Notes: generated by a model from the letters alone, not told the origin. A stretch of 64,000 nt of DNA from Candidatus Termititenax sp. (GCA_020719045.1 DYQY01000002.1:6260-70259), one strand, 5' to 3'. Shown: positions 28,132 through 36,800, counted from the stretch's first letter. Made by a program: numbers and translations.

Positions 28132-29699
28132 TATTTAGACCTCTCTTTAAGTAGCTTATACTCGATACTATCAATAAGAGCAAACCAACTAGCTTCAATA
28201 ATATTTGCACTCACACCTACAGTACCCCAGGTTTCGTAATCATCCTGCGACTCAATAATAACTCTTACTTTTGCATCTGTTCCGTCAGTACTATTAAGTA
28301 CCCTTACTCGATAATCAACCAGATGCATGGTCTTTATCTCTGGGAATTTTGACTCTATTGCTTTTCTTAATGCATGGTCAAGCGCACCAACAGGACCTGC
28401 GCCCTCACCTGCAGTATGAATAATCTCATCATTAATCATTAACTTTACAGTTGCCTCTACTAAATGATAATCATCCTTTGCATATCTATCATTAATAACT
28501 CTAAAACTTACTAAATCAAAAAATCTTTTATGCATACCAGTTGCTCTCTTAAGCATAAGCTCAAAAGACGCCTCACCCTCTTCAAACTGATAGCCAATCT
28601 TCTCTAACTCTTTAATGTCTTTTAACAACTCTTTTACCGCAGGATCCTTATCATCTAAGTTAATACCTATCTTTTCAGCCTTATACTTTAAATTACTTAC
28701 ACCTGATAATTCTGAAACAAGTACTCTTTGTTCATTACCTACAAGCTCTGGCTTAATATGTTCATAAGTTTCAGAATGTTTATTTATAGCGCTAACGTGT
28801 ATGCCACCTTTATGAGCAAAAGCACTTTTCCCAACGTAGGCTAAATGATTGTTATGTGGCAAATTGGCAATCTCGCTAATATGTCTTGATACTTCTGTTA
28901 AAGTTCTTAGCTCCTCATCTGTCATACAATTAATGTTCATTTTTAACTTAAGAGAAGGAATTATGGAACATAAGTTAGCGTTTCCAGCTCTTTCTCCATA
29001 ACCATTAATGGTTCCCTGCACTTGAACTGCACCATTATGAACAGCAATCAGAGAATTAGCTACAGCTAACTCTGAATCATTATGTGCATGTATCCCTAAC
29101 GGAGTATTGACCTTTGTTTTAACAACCCTAATAATCTCTTCTACTTCATGCGTAAGTGTTCCACCATTAGTGTCAGCAAGAACCAATACATCAACACCAC
29201 CTGCTTCAGCTGCCCGAAGTGCTTTAATCGCATACTCAGGGTTCTTTTTATAACCATCAAAGAAATGCTCAGCATCAAAAAATACTTCATCCATATTCTC
29301 TTTTAGAAACCTAATAGAATCTGTAATAAGCTCTAAGTTATCTTCTAGACTAATCTTAAGCGCATGCGTAACATGGAAATCCCATGCTTTACCGAAAATA
29401 CAAGCTACTCTAACGCCTGAATCTACAATAGCTCTCAAATTTACATCATCACTTGCTTTATTGCCATGACGTTTTGTACTACCAAAAGCAACCATTTTTG
29501 CTCTCTTCAGCTTAACACTCTTCATTGCATTAAAAAAATCTACAGCTTTTGGATTAGAACCAGGCCATCCACCTTCTAAATAATGAATACCCATCTCATC
29601 TAATAACTTAGCAATCTTTATCTTATCAGAAACAGTAAAGGATATCCCCTCACTCTGTTCTCCGTCTCGTAACGTTGTATCAAATAGTTTTACTTGCAT
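28131..29699 (-). CDS. cimA: (R)-citramalate synthase
   Basis: CimA condenses pyruvate and acetyl-CoA to citramalate, which opens the threonine-independent isoleucine route. The 522-residue protein has the catalytic TTLRDGEQSEGISF, YLEGGWPGSNPK, the AEHFFDGYKKNPEYA block, LADTNGGT, the metal-binding HAHND and GYGERAGNANL, followed by a LeuA-type dimer domain. YLEGGWPGSNPK and AEHFFDGYK separate it from 2-isopropylmalate synthase. It heads a seven-gene minus-strand run; TATAAT lies 7 nt before the ATG with no Shine-Dalgarno, so the whole operon probably starts as a leaderless mRNA. Confidence 0.95.
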   Translation of the reverse strand: MQVKLFDTTLRDGEQSEGISFTVSDKIKIAKLLDEMGIHYLEGGWPGSNPKAVDFFNAMKSVKLKRAKMVAFGSTKRHGNKASDDVNLRAIVDSGVRVACIFGKAWDFHVTHALKISLEDNLELITDSIRFLKENMDEVFFDAEHFFDGYKKNPEYAIKALRAAEAGGVDVLVLADTNGGTLTHEVEEIIRVVKTKVNTPLGIHAHNDSELAVANSLIAVHNGAVQVQGTINGYGERAGNANLCSIIPSLKLKMNINCMTDEELRTLTEVSRHISEIANLPHNNHLAYVGKSAFAHKGGIHVSAINKHSETYEHIKPELVGNEQRVLVSELSGVSNLKYKAEKIGINLDDKDPAVKELLKDIKELEKIGYQFEEGEASFELMLKRATGMHKRFFDLVSFRVINDRYAKDDYHLVEATVKLMINDEIIHTAGEGAGPVGALDHALRKAIESKFPEIKTMHLVDYRVRVLNSTDGTDAKVRVIIESQDDYETWGTVGVSANIIEASWFALIDSIEYKLLKERSK

Positions 29700-29706
29700 A
29701 GGATTT

Positions 29707-29712
29707 ATTATA
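29707..29712 (-). promoter_or_regulatory. -10 box of a probable leaderless promoter (cimA operon)
   Basis: Consensus TATAAT, 7 nt (aaatcct), then the cimA ATG. The place of the -35 box is taken by 7-nt repeats. Confidence 0.55.
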
Positions 29713-29750
29713 AAGATAAAAGGTAAAAGATAAAAGTCAAAAGATTAAAG
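29707..29750 (-). repeat. 7-nt tandem repeats running into the cimA -10 box
   Basis: On the minus strand, units TTTAATC, TTTTGAC, TTTTATC, TTTTACC and TTTTATC follow one another without gaps and run directly into TTTATAAT, whose TATAAT (29712-29707) is the -10 box 7 nt before the cimA ATG. The folE promoter has the same arrangement. Confidence 0.65.
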
Positions 29751-29820
29751 CTATACATAAAATTCTATGTTTAAAAAAATCAATCTGCGGGCATATACAA
29801 AATAGATACAAGGGAAGAGG

Positions 29821-30309
29821 GTGGTATTTTTGAATATAGTTAGAAAAAGAAGCTACGTTGTTACAGAAGACCAAGAATCATTAGAATCAATAATTAGAGC
29901 AAATTATGGTGAAATAAAAAAAATTAGAGATGTAGTAGTATTTCTAGAGCAATTCAATTTAGTACTATCATCTGAGTTATACAAAGGTGATGTTATACAG
30001 CTACCTAACCTACCGAAGTATCTTACAGGAGAAAACCCTTCCTATGTAAAGTATCCTTTCAAAAAAACAGATAACTTAAAACAAATCATAAGTAATTACT
30101 ATGAAAATGAACCAATAGACATAGATAAAACCGAAAAATATATAAAAAAAATAAGCAATATCAAGGCTGAACCAAAAGCAAAAGATATAATATTGCTTCC
30201 AGTTAACCTACCCAGCTATTTTTACTGCAACAAACTGAAAACAAATTCGATAAATTTTATGGAATGTTTTAATAAAGTAATCGAAAACAATGAATTTGAA
30301 GAACAATAA
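29821..30309 (+). CDS. Protein with two LysM-like segments
   Basis: A 162-residue protein. Residues about 10-55 (VVTEDQESLESIIRANYGEI to GDVIQLPNL) and 70-128 (DNLKQIISNYYENEP to AKDIILLPVNLP) each look like a LysM fold, which binds N-acetylglucosamine polymers. There is no signal peptide or membrane segment, odd for a wall-binding protein; it may be exported by a special route or act inside. The start is GTG at 29821 (AAGGGA upstream) or TTG at 29830, which has GAGG 8 nt upstream. The gene is 17 nt before the EF-hand-like gene and divergent from cimA. Confidence 0.6.
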   Translation: MVFLNIVRKRSYVVTEDQESLESIIRANYGEIKKIRDVVVFLEQFNLVLSSELYKGDVIQLPNLPKYLTGENPSYVKYPFKKTDNLKQIISNYYENEPIDIDKTEKYIKKISNIKAEPKAKDIILLPVNLPSYFYCNKLKTNSINFMECFNKVIENNEFEEQ

Positions 30310-30326
30310 ATAAAGGAGAATAGAAA

Positions 30327-31091
30327 ATGAGCGGAGAATATATATCAGGATTAAGAAATGTCAGAAGTAATTTTAACAGCATAGATACTTCAAAAGATGG
30401 GAAATTGGACACAACTGAAATAGCTACTGCAATAAAAAATCAAACTATATCGCCAGAAGGAAGCAAATTCCTTGAGGGCGTATTATACAACAAAGCAACT
30501 ATTTTTAATAAAATCACTACAATTGAAGATGATGGGCCAAATATATCAGCAAACGATCTTAAAACTCTTGAGATTTGTACTGATGGTAGACAAGGTGATG
30601 TAAACGTAGCAGGGAAAGCCCTTTTTAGTCAATCAAAGGAGGTAATCACCTCAGAAGATATAAAAAGAAACCTTACATCTAAAAAAGCTACAAAAGAAGA
30701 GCTAACTGCATTGATTAATACATATTGTGATTTAGGAACAAAAGGTAAAACAAAGGACAAGCTTTTACCATCAGGGAAAAACCTACCAGAAATAAGAGAT
30801 GTTATGTTTGTTCAGACTCCTGCAGGAACAGGTTCTTATAAAATAGACAGTAATAGATCAAAAGAATTCCTTAAAAATATTCAAAATACACTTACTATAC
30901 TTGGATATGCACCAAAATCTGACAAAATTGAAGATATTCAAAGCGCTTTTAAAAGTTATCAAAACAACACCTCAGGAAAAGCAACTGGAAATTTTGGTTA
31001 TCACACATGGAAAAGCATGATGGAAAACCTTTCAGAACTTTCCGGTGACAATAAAAAATGCGCTACCCCATTTAACGACTTAGACGACTAA
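30327..31091 (+). CDS. EF-hand-like / peptidoglycan-binding-like protein
   Basis: A 254-residue protein. Near residue 20, DTSKDGKLDTTE matches an EF-hand calcium loop (D-x-S-x-D-G-x-L-x-x-x-E). The C-terminal part (LKNIQNTLTILGYAPKSDKIED, then AFKSYQNNTSGKATGNFGYHTWKSM) resembles a peptidoglycan-binding domain 1. As for its LysM neighbour, no signal peptide is seen. A clear AAAGGAG precedes the ATG. The last 20 bases overlap the convergent AsmA-like gene, and the terminator lies inside that gene. A cell-envelope task for this pair is an inference. Confidence 0.6.
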   Translation: MSGEYISGLRNVRSNFNSIDTSKDGKLDTTEIATAIKNQTISPEGSKFLEGVLYNKATIFNKITTIEDDGPNISANDLKTLEICTDGRQGDVNVAGKALFSQSKEVITSEDIKRNLTSKKATKEELTALINTYCDLGTKGKTKDKLLPSGKNLPEIRDVMFVQTPAGTGSYKIDSNRSKEFLKNIQNTLTILGYAPKSDKIEDIQSAFKSYQNNTSGKATGNFGYHTWKSMMENLSELSGDNKKCATPFNDLDD

Positions 31092-32700
31092 GCTCTTTCT
31101 TGAAATTATCTTCTTGTTCTTTCACAAAACCTTTCCACTGATCGGAAAGGTTTTGTTTTATGCTTTCAATCTGCTTATCTATCATCTCTTGAGTAGCTTT
31201 CGCCATATATTCATCTACATTAGTATCTATTGTTAATTTATCACCGTCTAAATCTATACTAACAATAAAAGACGATATATTACCCAAACTCTCAAACAAG
31301 AACCTTTCAATTACAGACTTACTCTCAATCGCTGGAAGCTGCTCTAAATTTAGTCCATTTGTCTTTAAGTTAATCTTTGAAAACAACTTATCTTTATCAA
31401 ATCCACCATTAAAGTTAACATCGTACTTACCTTGCCTTATCTGCAAAGGAATCTGACTAGGGTCCCAATACACACTCTTAAACGGCTGGTTGTTCATATA
31501 CCCATTTACAGCAATATACACATCATCTCTTAAATCTATTGTAAGTTTAGCAAAGAAAGCAACTGGCCCTAAATTCTGAAATAGCTCTAAAGTAGTTGGT
31601 AGGTTTCTAACGCTCTGTTTATAAGTAATATCCTTACCTATTCCCTTAAAAGCATTTCCGTTTTTATCCACACCATCAATAGTAATATTATTAATATAGA
31701 ACACTGGATAGCTGTCTTTTACAGGAAAAGCAACATCTACACCTTTAAATCCAAACAACTTCTTTTTCTTCTTATCACCCTTTAAAACCCTAATCACTTC
31801 AATACCTTTTTTGGCCATCTCAATATAACCATTTACTTTTTCTCCAATAATATCAGAAACAAAAGACCTCTTCTTGTCTTCAACAAAAGCTAGCTTACTA
31901 TTAATTAAACCAACATCTAACTTACCAGCATACTCAACATTCTTTTTTGCTAATTCTATTTTTTTATTAAAATTGACTATTGAGTCAGCCTTAGCATCAT
32001 AAGCAGCTTTAACTTTCTTATATTCCCTCTCCAGTCTCGCTATCTCCTGAGAATACTCTGGCAACTTCATGAAATCTGTTGGTCTATTGCTTTCTAGCTT
32101 CTTTATGGCTGATTCCAACTCTTTTAAATTATTCTCTAAATCTGCGGAAGCTAATACTTTCTGCATCTCATCATAGGATACTCTTATTTCATTTAACTCT
32201 GACTCTAAAACTTTAGCAAATTTCGCTTTACTTAGATCAAGAAAACTATCAACACCTAGCCTATCCTTTAAACTATCTACTGAATAATACGCCATTGTAT
32301 TATTGGCAATCTTTTTTGCCTCTTTTTTAACAAAATTATCTTTCTTTGGCTTTTCCTCTTCGTAGTAAACCATTGACCTTGGGACTATCTTCATACCAGA
32401 AACTTGCATATTAGTTACTACGAACCTAGCCTTAAGTAACTGGGTTGTGTTTAAGTCAAAAAGTATCTTTTCAATAGCCGTAGCATTTTCAGCTTTTTTA
32501 GAAAAAACCACAACGTCAGACATTACCATCTTTCCTTCAAATATATGCAGTTTCAATTTATATATTTGAACTACAAAATTGGCTTTGGATAATGACCTCT
32601 GTAAAGACACTCTTACTAAATTATCTAAAAAAAAGTATCTAAAAATTACTAAACATAAAATAATTATTACAAAAGGAATAAAATATTTCTTTCTAATCAT
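31072..32700 (-). CDS. AsmA-like membrane-anchored protein, TIGR03545-like
   Basis: A 542-residue protein with one N-terminal membrane anchor (YFIPFVIIILCLVIFRYFFL) and a large periplasmic part. The start (VRVSLQRSLSKANF, IFEGKMVMSDVVVFSKKAENATAIEKILFDLNT) resembles AsmA/DUF748 chains and in particular family TIGR03545; the middle is a coiled coil with many Lys/Glu (residues 180-290), and the end is beta-rich. AsmA-type proteins form lipid-transfer bridges or affect outer-membrane assembly. It abuts the DUF2062-like gene upstream, matching the known TIGR03546-TIGR03545 gene pair. The name was assigned from memory of the family pattern and not by a profile search. Confidence 0.65.
   Translation of the reverse strand: MIRKKYFIPFVIIILCLVIFRYFFLDNLVRVSLQRSLSKANFVVQIYKLKLHIFEGKMVMSDVVVFSKKAENATAIEKILFDLNTTQLLKARFVVTNMQVSGMKIVPRSMVYYEEEKPKKDNFVKKEAKKIANNTMAYYSVDSLKDRLGVDSFLDLSKAKFAKVLESELNEIRVSYDEMQKVLASADLENNLKELESAIKKLESNRPTDFMKLPEYSQEIARLEREYKKVKAAYDAKADSIVNFNKKIELAKKNVEYAGKLDVGLINSKLAFVEDKKRSFVSDIIGEKVNGYIEMAKKGIEVIRVLKGDKKKKKLFGFKGVDVAFPVKDSYPVFYINNITIDGVDKNGNAFKGIGKDITYKQSVRNLPTTLELFQNLGPVAFFAKLTIDLRDDVYIAVNGYMNNQPFKSVYWDPSQIPLQIRQGKYDVNFNGGFDKDKLFSKINLKTNGLNLEQLPAIESKSVIERFLFESLGNISSFIVSIDLDGDKLTIDTNVDEYMAKATQEMIDKQIESIKQNLSDQWKGFVKEQEDNFKKELSRLSR
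31124..31160 (+). terminator. Intrinsic terminator inside the convergent gene
   Basis: ACAAAACCTTTCC (31124-31136) pairs perfectly with GGAAAGGTTTTGT (31144-31156) around a 7-nt loop and is followed by TTTA. It ends the plus-strand LysM/EF-hand pair, yet lies within the coding sequence for DQWKGFVKE of the minus-strand protein. Confidence 0.7.
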
Positions 32701-33245
32701 TACAATACTTTCCGCAATTCAGCATATTTTTCAGAATATTTAAGAAACAACTTATAAAAATTTGATGCCTTTATTACTTTAACAATCCATATTTTTTCAA
32801 AAAAAGCATTAACCTTGGCTTGATATTTTTCTCTATAAAGCAAAATTCCCTTTACTGAGAGAAGTTGGATTGGATATAGAAGAAAAACACCTAATATCAG
32901 CCCACCTAAAACTGCAGTATTATTAAACTTAGTAAAAGGAAAAATAGGAGTATTATATAGTGTAGTCCAAATCCCATTTAACGCTTCCATCTTTAGAAGA
33001 TATAGTCCTAAATTATGAGCCCAGATTACAATTTGAAAGTTAATTATCTTGAAAATTAACGAGAAAATAAAAAAACTAGGCAAATGAACCATGAATAAAT
33101 AAACAATTAGCAATATCGCCAAATGAATAAGATTAAACCCAGGCATTAGCGCAAACAGAAAAGCAATAGCAATAGCCCATCCAATTTGCTTCGGTGAATC
33201 ATTACTCATTATGAAAGTTATTAAAGAAAATACCTGGCTTATCAT
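32700..33245 (-). CDS. Multi-spanning membrane protein, DUF2062/TIGR03546-like
   Basis: A protein of 181 residues from the chosen start, with about four hydrophobic segments (IGWAIAIAFLFALMPGF, LAILLIVYLFMV, VLGGLILGVFLLYPIQ and others). NDSPKQIGWAIAIAFLFALMPG resembles the SPxQxAxGxAxGxxxGxxPG opening of DUF2062 and TIGR03546 proteins. I chose the ATG at 33245 because it gives the family's usual distance to SPKQ and because TAAAAT lies 7 nt upstream; a GTG at 33272 would add 9 residues. It abuts the AsmA-like gene, so the two form an operon; function in the envelope is unknown. Confidence 0.65.
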   Translation of the reverse strand: MISQVFSLITFIMSNDSPKQIGWAIAIAFLFALMPGFNLIHLAILLIVYLFMVHLPSFFIFSLIFKIINFQIVIWAHNLGLYLLKMEALNGIWTTLYNTPIFPFTKFNNTAVLGGLILGVFLLYPIQLLSVKGILLYREKYQAKVNAFFEKIWIVKVIKASNFYKLFLKYSEKYAELRKVL

Positions 33246-33252
33246 GTGAGCA

Positions 33253-33258
33253 ATTTTA
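33253..33258 (-). promoter_or_regulatory. -10 box of a probable leaderless promoter (DUF2062-like gene)
   Basis: TAAAAT, 7 nt (tgctcac), then the ATG at 33245 on the minus strand. It is back to back with the promoter of the RDD gene. Confidence 0.4.
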
Positions 33259-33291
33259 TAACGACAGTGCACAATAATCCAGAGTTTAGTT

Positions 33292-33297
33292 TATAAT
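33292..33297 (+). promoter_or_regulatory. -10 box of a probable leaderless promoter (RDD gene)
   Basis: Consensus TATAAT, 6 nt (aaagac), then the ATG at 33304. No Shine-Dalgarno can fit in between. Confidence 0.6.
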
Positions 33298-33303
33298 AAA
33301 GAC

Positions 33304-33693
33304 ATGAACTACGAACGAGCATCTATACCACAGAGAATGGCGGCATTTATAATTACATGGATGCTAACCTTCTCTGTAATTACGCTAAGTACACCTTTAG
33401 CTAAAACAGAAACATTGAACTACATTATTATTTTACTAACTTACCTTTGTGTACTTTGCTTATTTTATTTACATAGCTCTTGCCCTGGTAAGTTCATTAT
33501 GAATATACAAGTAATCTCATCTATTAACCATAAACCCGCTAGTTTATGGTTAATGCTCTATAGGGAGAACATTGGGAAATTAATTAGTTCCATTTTTTAT
33601 ATTGGCTTTATTTATGTCTTATTTAATAAAGACCAACTGGCCGTACACGACTTAATCTGTAAAACTTATGTAACTAAAGTCAATAATCGTTAA
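33304..33693 (+). CDS. RDD-family membrane protein
   Basis: A 129-residue membrane protein of the RDD family. The Arg/Asp pattern is partly kept: PQRMAAFIITWMLTF for the first helix, a second segment (LNYIIILLTYLCVLCLFYL), the SCPGKFIMNIQVIS loop (equivalent of TxGKxxxGLxVV), LYRENIGKLISSIFYIGFIYVLF, and KDQLAVHDLICKTYV (the HDxxxxT end). The family is linked to ion transport, but the substrate is unknown. It is a single gene between divergent and downstream promoters. Confidence 0.8.
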   Translation: MNYERASIPQRMAAFIITWMLTFSVITLSTPLAKTETLNYIIILLTYLCVLCLFYLHSSCPGKFIMNIQVISSINHKPASLWLMLYRENIGKLISSIFYIGFIYVLFNKDQLAVHDLICKTYVTKVNNR

Positions 33694-33731
33694 TCTTTCG
33701 TCTTTAATCTTTCGTCTTTAGTCTTTATAAT
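33691..33731 (+). repeat. 7-nt tandem repeats running into the folE -10 box
   Basis: Units TTAATCT, TTCGTCT, TTAATCT, TTCGTCT and TTAGTCT are joined without gaps and run into TTATAAT. Equivalently, a perfect 14-bp repeat TAATCTTTCGTCTT occurs twice in tandem (33691-33704, 33705-33718). TATAAT (33726-33731) is the -10 box of folE. Confidence 0.7.
33726..33731 (+). promoter_or_regulatory. -10 box of a probable leaderless promoter (folE)
   Basis: Consensus TATAAT, 6 nt (actcat), then the folE ATG at 33738. Confidence 0.6.
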
Positions 33732-33737
33732 ACTCAT

Positions 33738-34298
33738 ATGAAAAAAATTAATACAAATAAAATCGAAAAAGCAGTTAAGTCCATCCTTGAGGCTATTGGA
33801 GAAGACCCAAACAGAGAAGGTTTAATTGAAACACCTAAAAGAATAGCAAAAATGTATGGAGAGATTTTTGCTGGAATCTCTGCTGACCCAAAAGAACACA
33901 TTAAGCTTTTCCATGATGAAAATCATCAAGAAATGGTAATCGCAAAAAACATCGAATTCTATTCAATGTGCGAGCACCACATGTTACCCTTCTTCGGTAA
34001 AGTGTGTATTGCCTATATCCCAAACAAGAAAATTTCTGGAATTAGCAAATTGGCTAGAATTACTGATACCTTTGCAAAAAGACTTCAATTGCAAGAAAGA
34101 CTAACAACGCAAATTGCTAATTTTATTATGGAAGAGTTTGAGCCACAAGGCGTAATGGTTTACATAGAAGCTGAGCATCTCTGCATGAGCATGCGTGGTG
34201 TTCAGAAACCAGGAACTACAATGGTTACATCAGCCGTACGAGGTGTTTTTGATACAGACCAAAAGACTCGCAACGAAGCGCTTCTGCTTTTTAAATAA
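33738..34298 (+). CDS. folE: GTP cyclohydrolase I
   Basis: FolE converts GTP to 7,8-dihydroneopterin triphosphate, the first step of tetrahydrofolate (and possibly queuosine) synthesis. The 186-residue protein is full length. Zinc and catalytic residues are visible in [17 protein letters not shown] (Cys and His), SGISKLARI, and the second Cys/His set [26 protein letters not shown]. It belongs to the zinc-dependent FolE1 class and not the FolE2 class. The gene seems to be alone, with a leaderless-type promoter preceded by tandem 7-nt repeats. Confidence 0.96.
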   Translation: MKKINTNKIEKAVKSILEAIGEDPNREGLIETPKRIAKMYGEIFAGISADPKEHIKLFHDENHQEMVIAKNIEFYSMCEHHMLPFFGKVCIAYIPNKKISGISKLARITDTFAKRLQLQERLTTQIANFIMEEFEPQGVMVYIEAEHLCMSMRGVQKPGTTMVTSAVRGVFDTDQKTRNEALLLFK

Positions 34299-34391
34299 AC
34301 AAAAAAAGAAACAAAAAAATAGGATATTTATTCTTCGAAAGTGTACCCTCTTTTGATAGACACTAGCCATAATAAATGATAGGATTTAATC

Positions 34392-35012
34392 ATGGAAAAC
34401 ATTCAAAATAACGAACCAGATATCAGATTCACCTTAACAGAAACTTCAAAAAACAACTACGAAGTCACAACCTCACGGTTTATTGGAACAAAAGGAATTG
34501 GAAACACTCCAGAAGATGCACTAGAAGACCTTCTTATGAAAATCAGTAAAGAATTTGAGGAAATATCCAAAGATATTCTAGTTACAACAATGCATAAAAA
34601 TGAAATAATTAAGAAATACAGACGTTCTTTGTATAAAGCAAAAAAACTTTCTAATAAAAGAAATTTCTTAGTTAAAATATGGGAAGCTGTTCTTTTCAAA
34701 TTTAAATTCATAAAAAAAGACCAAAATGTTCAAATTTATATTAAAGATAAAACAAATATTGAAAATCTTCTAAAAAAGGTTGGAGACAATCTAAATAAAA
34801 GAATTTCATCCGAAAAAATTAAAGGTAAATTATTACCTAAGTTAATTAACAGTAACGTGCTTCCTCATCCTGGAATAATTTTTCATGATGAAGCAATGCT
34901 AATTAATACAGCACCAATGCAAAAAGAAATACCAATCCAATTATATTTGGATGAAGAAGGAAATACGCTTGACGATGTATTCCCTTATGGTATAGTTGTT
35001 AACCTGAATTAA
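34392..35012 (+). CDS. Hypothetical protein coupled to thrS (206 aa)
   Basis: I do not recognise this Lys-rich, soluble 206-residue protein. The first 50 residues (FTLTETSKNNYEVTTSRFIGTKGIGNTPEDALEDLLMKI) have the strand-strand-helix look of HicB/UPF0150 domains, but this is weak. The C-terminal part (HPGIIFHDEAMLINTAPMQKEIPIQLYLDEEGNTLDDVFPYG) is not similar to the TGS domain that thrS lacks. AGGA lies 9 nt before the ATG. Its stop is 1 nt before the thrS start, so the two are almost certainly co-translated. Confidence 0.65.
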   Translation: MENIQNNEPDIRFTLTETSKNNYEVTTSRFIGTKGIGNTPEDALEDLLMKISKEFEEISKDILVTTMHKNEIIKKYRRSLYKAKKLSNKRNFLVKIWEAVLFKFKFIKKDQNVQIYIKDKTNIENLLKKVGDNLNKRISSEKIKGKLLPKLINSNVLPHPGIIFHDEAMLINTAPMQKEIPIQLYLDEEGNTLDDVFPYGIVVNLN

Positions 35013-35013
35013 T

Positions 35014-36741
35014 ATGAGCGATTTAGTAACCTTAAGACACACAGCATCACATATCCTTGCGCAAGCAGTAACTAGATTATACCCAGGAACAAAACTTGGA
35101 ATCGGGCCAGCTATAGACAATGGCTTTTACTATGACTTTGAGTTCCCTTCACCCATATCAGAAGACGACCTTCCAAAAATTGAAGAAGAAATGAAGAAAA
35201 TAGTTAAAGCAAATATTCCTATTGTTAAATGTGTATTCACAAAAGAAGATGCTCTTTCTAAGGCTGATGTAACAAGCCAACTTTACAAGAAAGAACTTAT
35301 AGCTGAACTTCCTGAAAAAGACGAAATTAGCTACTACACTCAAGGTGACTTTGAAGATCTTTGCAGAGGACCACATCTTGAAAGCACAGGCAGATTACAA
35401 GCATTCAAGTTACAAAAAGTTGCTGGTGCTTATTGGCGTGGCGACGAAAAGAAACCTATGCTTCAAAGAATTTATGGAACAGCTTTTGCAACCAAAGACG
35501 AACTAAAACAATATTTATTCCAGCTTGAAGAGGCTGAAAAAAGAGACCACAGAAAACTAGGGAAGGAACTAGACCTTTTCAGTATCCAAGAAGAAACAGG
35601 TCCAGGACTTATTTACTGGCACCCAAAAGGAGCTAGACTTAGACATATTCTTGAGTCATTTTGGAAGGACGAGCACTTTGACAACGGATATGACATGATA
35701 TATACACCTCATATTGGTCAAAGCTGGCTATGGGAAACATCTGGACACCTAGGTTTTTATGCTGAAAACATGTTTTCACCTATGAAAATTGATGAAAAAG
35801 AATACTACTTAAAACCGATGAACTGTCCTTTCCATATTATGATATACAAATCACAACTTCGCTCTTATCGCGATCTTCCACTTAGATGGGCAGAACTTGG
35901 TACCGTATATAGATACGAACGTTCCGGCGTTCTTCATGGCACTATGAGAGTAAGAGGATTCACACAAGACGATGCTCACATTTTCTGTACTCCAGAGCAA
36001 ATGGAAAAAGAAATCCATGAAGTAATACGGTTCTCTAACTATATTTTAAACACTCTTGGTTTCAAAGAAATAGATTATTATGTATCAACCAAACCAACCA
36101 AATCTGTTGGCGACCAATCTTTATGGGATAGCGCTATTGCTGGACTAAAAAAAGCATTAGAAATGGAAGACATTACTAATTACAAAATAGACGAAGGTGG
36201 TGGAGCATTCTATGGTCCGAAAATCGACTTTAAGATTAAGGACGCACTCAATAGAGAATGGCAGCTTTCAACCATCCAATTTGACTTCAATTTGCCTGAA
36301 CGTTTCGATATGACATATATTGGACAGGACGGACAGAAACACAGACCATATATGATTCACAGAGCTTTACTTGGATCACTAGAAAGGTTCTTTGGAATAC
36401 TTATTGAACATTATTCAGGGAAATTTCCCTTCTGGCTATCCCCTACTCAATTTAAAATTATTACAGTTAATGACTCTGAAACAATAACTAGTTTTGCAAA
36501 CGAAATATTTACTAAACTAAAGAGTGCTGGGTTTAGAGGTGAGATTGATAATAGAAATGAAAAATTAGGCTTCAAAATAAGGGACGCTCAAAAGCAAAAA
36601 ACACCTTACTCCTTTATTATTGGAGAAAAAGAAGCAGAAGAGAAAACGCTATCTATTAGGAAACACGGAGAACAAGAAAACATCACACTAAACTTTGATG
36701 AAGTTATTACTTTATTTAATAAGGCAAACTGTAAATCTTAA
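35014..36741 (+). CDS. thrS: Threonyl-tRNA synthetase lacking the TGS domain
   Basis: A class II aminoacyl-tRNA synthetase that charges tRNA-Thr. The 575-residue chain begins directly at the editing domain (LRHTASHILAQAVTRLYPG, the HxxxH editing site) and lacks the 60-residue N-terminal TGS domain found in most bacterial ThrRS. The rest is complete: DMCRGPH-like DLCRGPHLES, the zinc Cys in MNCPFH (usually MNCPGH), motif 2 YRYERSGVLHGTMRVRGFTQDDAHIFC, and motif 3 MIHRALLGSLERFFGILIEHYSGKFP, with an anticodon-binding domain after it. No Shine-Dalgarno is seen; translation is probably coupled to the gene upstream. TGS-less ThrRS occurs in several lineages. Confidence 0.96.
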   Translation: MSDLVTLRHTASHILAQAVTRLYPGTKLGIGPAIDNGFYYDFEFPSPISEDDLPKIEEEMKKIVKANIPIVKCVFTKEDALSKADVTSQLYKKELIAELPEKDEISYYTQGDFEDLCRGPHLESTGRLQAFKLQKVAGAYWRGDEKKPMLQRIYGTAFATKDELKQYLFQLEEAEKRDHRKLGKELDLFSIQEETGPGLIYWHPKGARLRHILESFWKDEHFDNGYDMIYTPHIGQSWLWETSGHLGFYAENMFSPMKIDEKEYYLKPMNCPFHIMIYKSQLRSYRDLPLRWAELGTVYRYERSGVLHGTMRVRGFTQDDAHIFCTPEQMEKEIHEVIRFSNYILNTLGFKEIDYYVSTKPTKSVGDQSLWDSAIAGLKKALEMEDITNYKIDEGGGAFYGPKIDFKIKDALNREWQLSTIQFDFNLPERFDMTYIGQDGQKHRPYMIHRALLGSLERFFGILIEHYSGKFPFWLSPTQFKIITVNDSETITSFANEIFTKLKSAGFRGEIDNRNEKLGFKIRDAQKQKTPYSFIIGEKEAEEKTLSIRKHGEQENITLNFDEVITLFNKANCKS

Positions 36742-36800
36742 GTAGTAAACAATGAACATCATGAATGAAAATATTATTAGGTATACGCATCAACTAATGC

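Noticed and set aside
34392-34560. HicB antitoxin-like domain in the 206-aa protein
   Set aside because: The resemblance is a short strand-strand-helix pattern only; there is no HicA toxin gene next to it.
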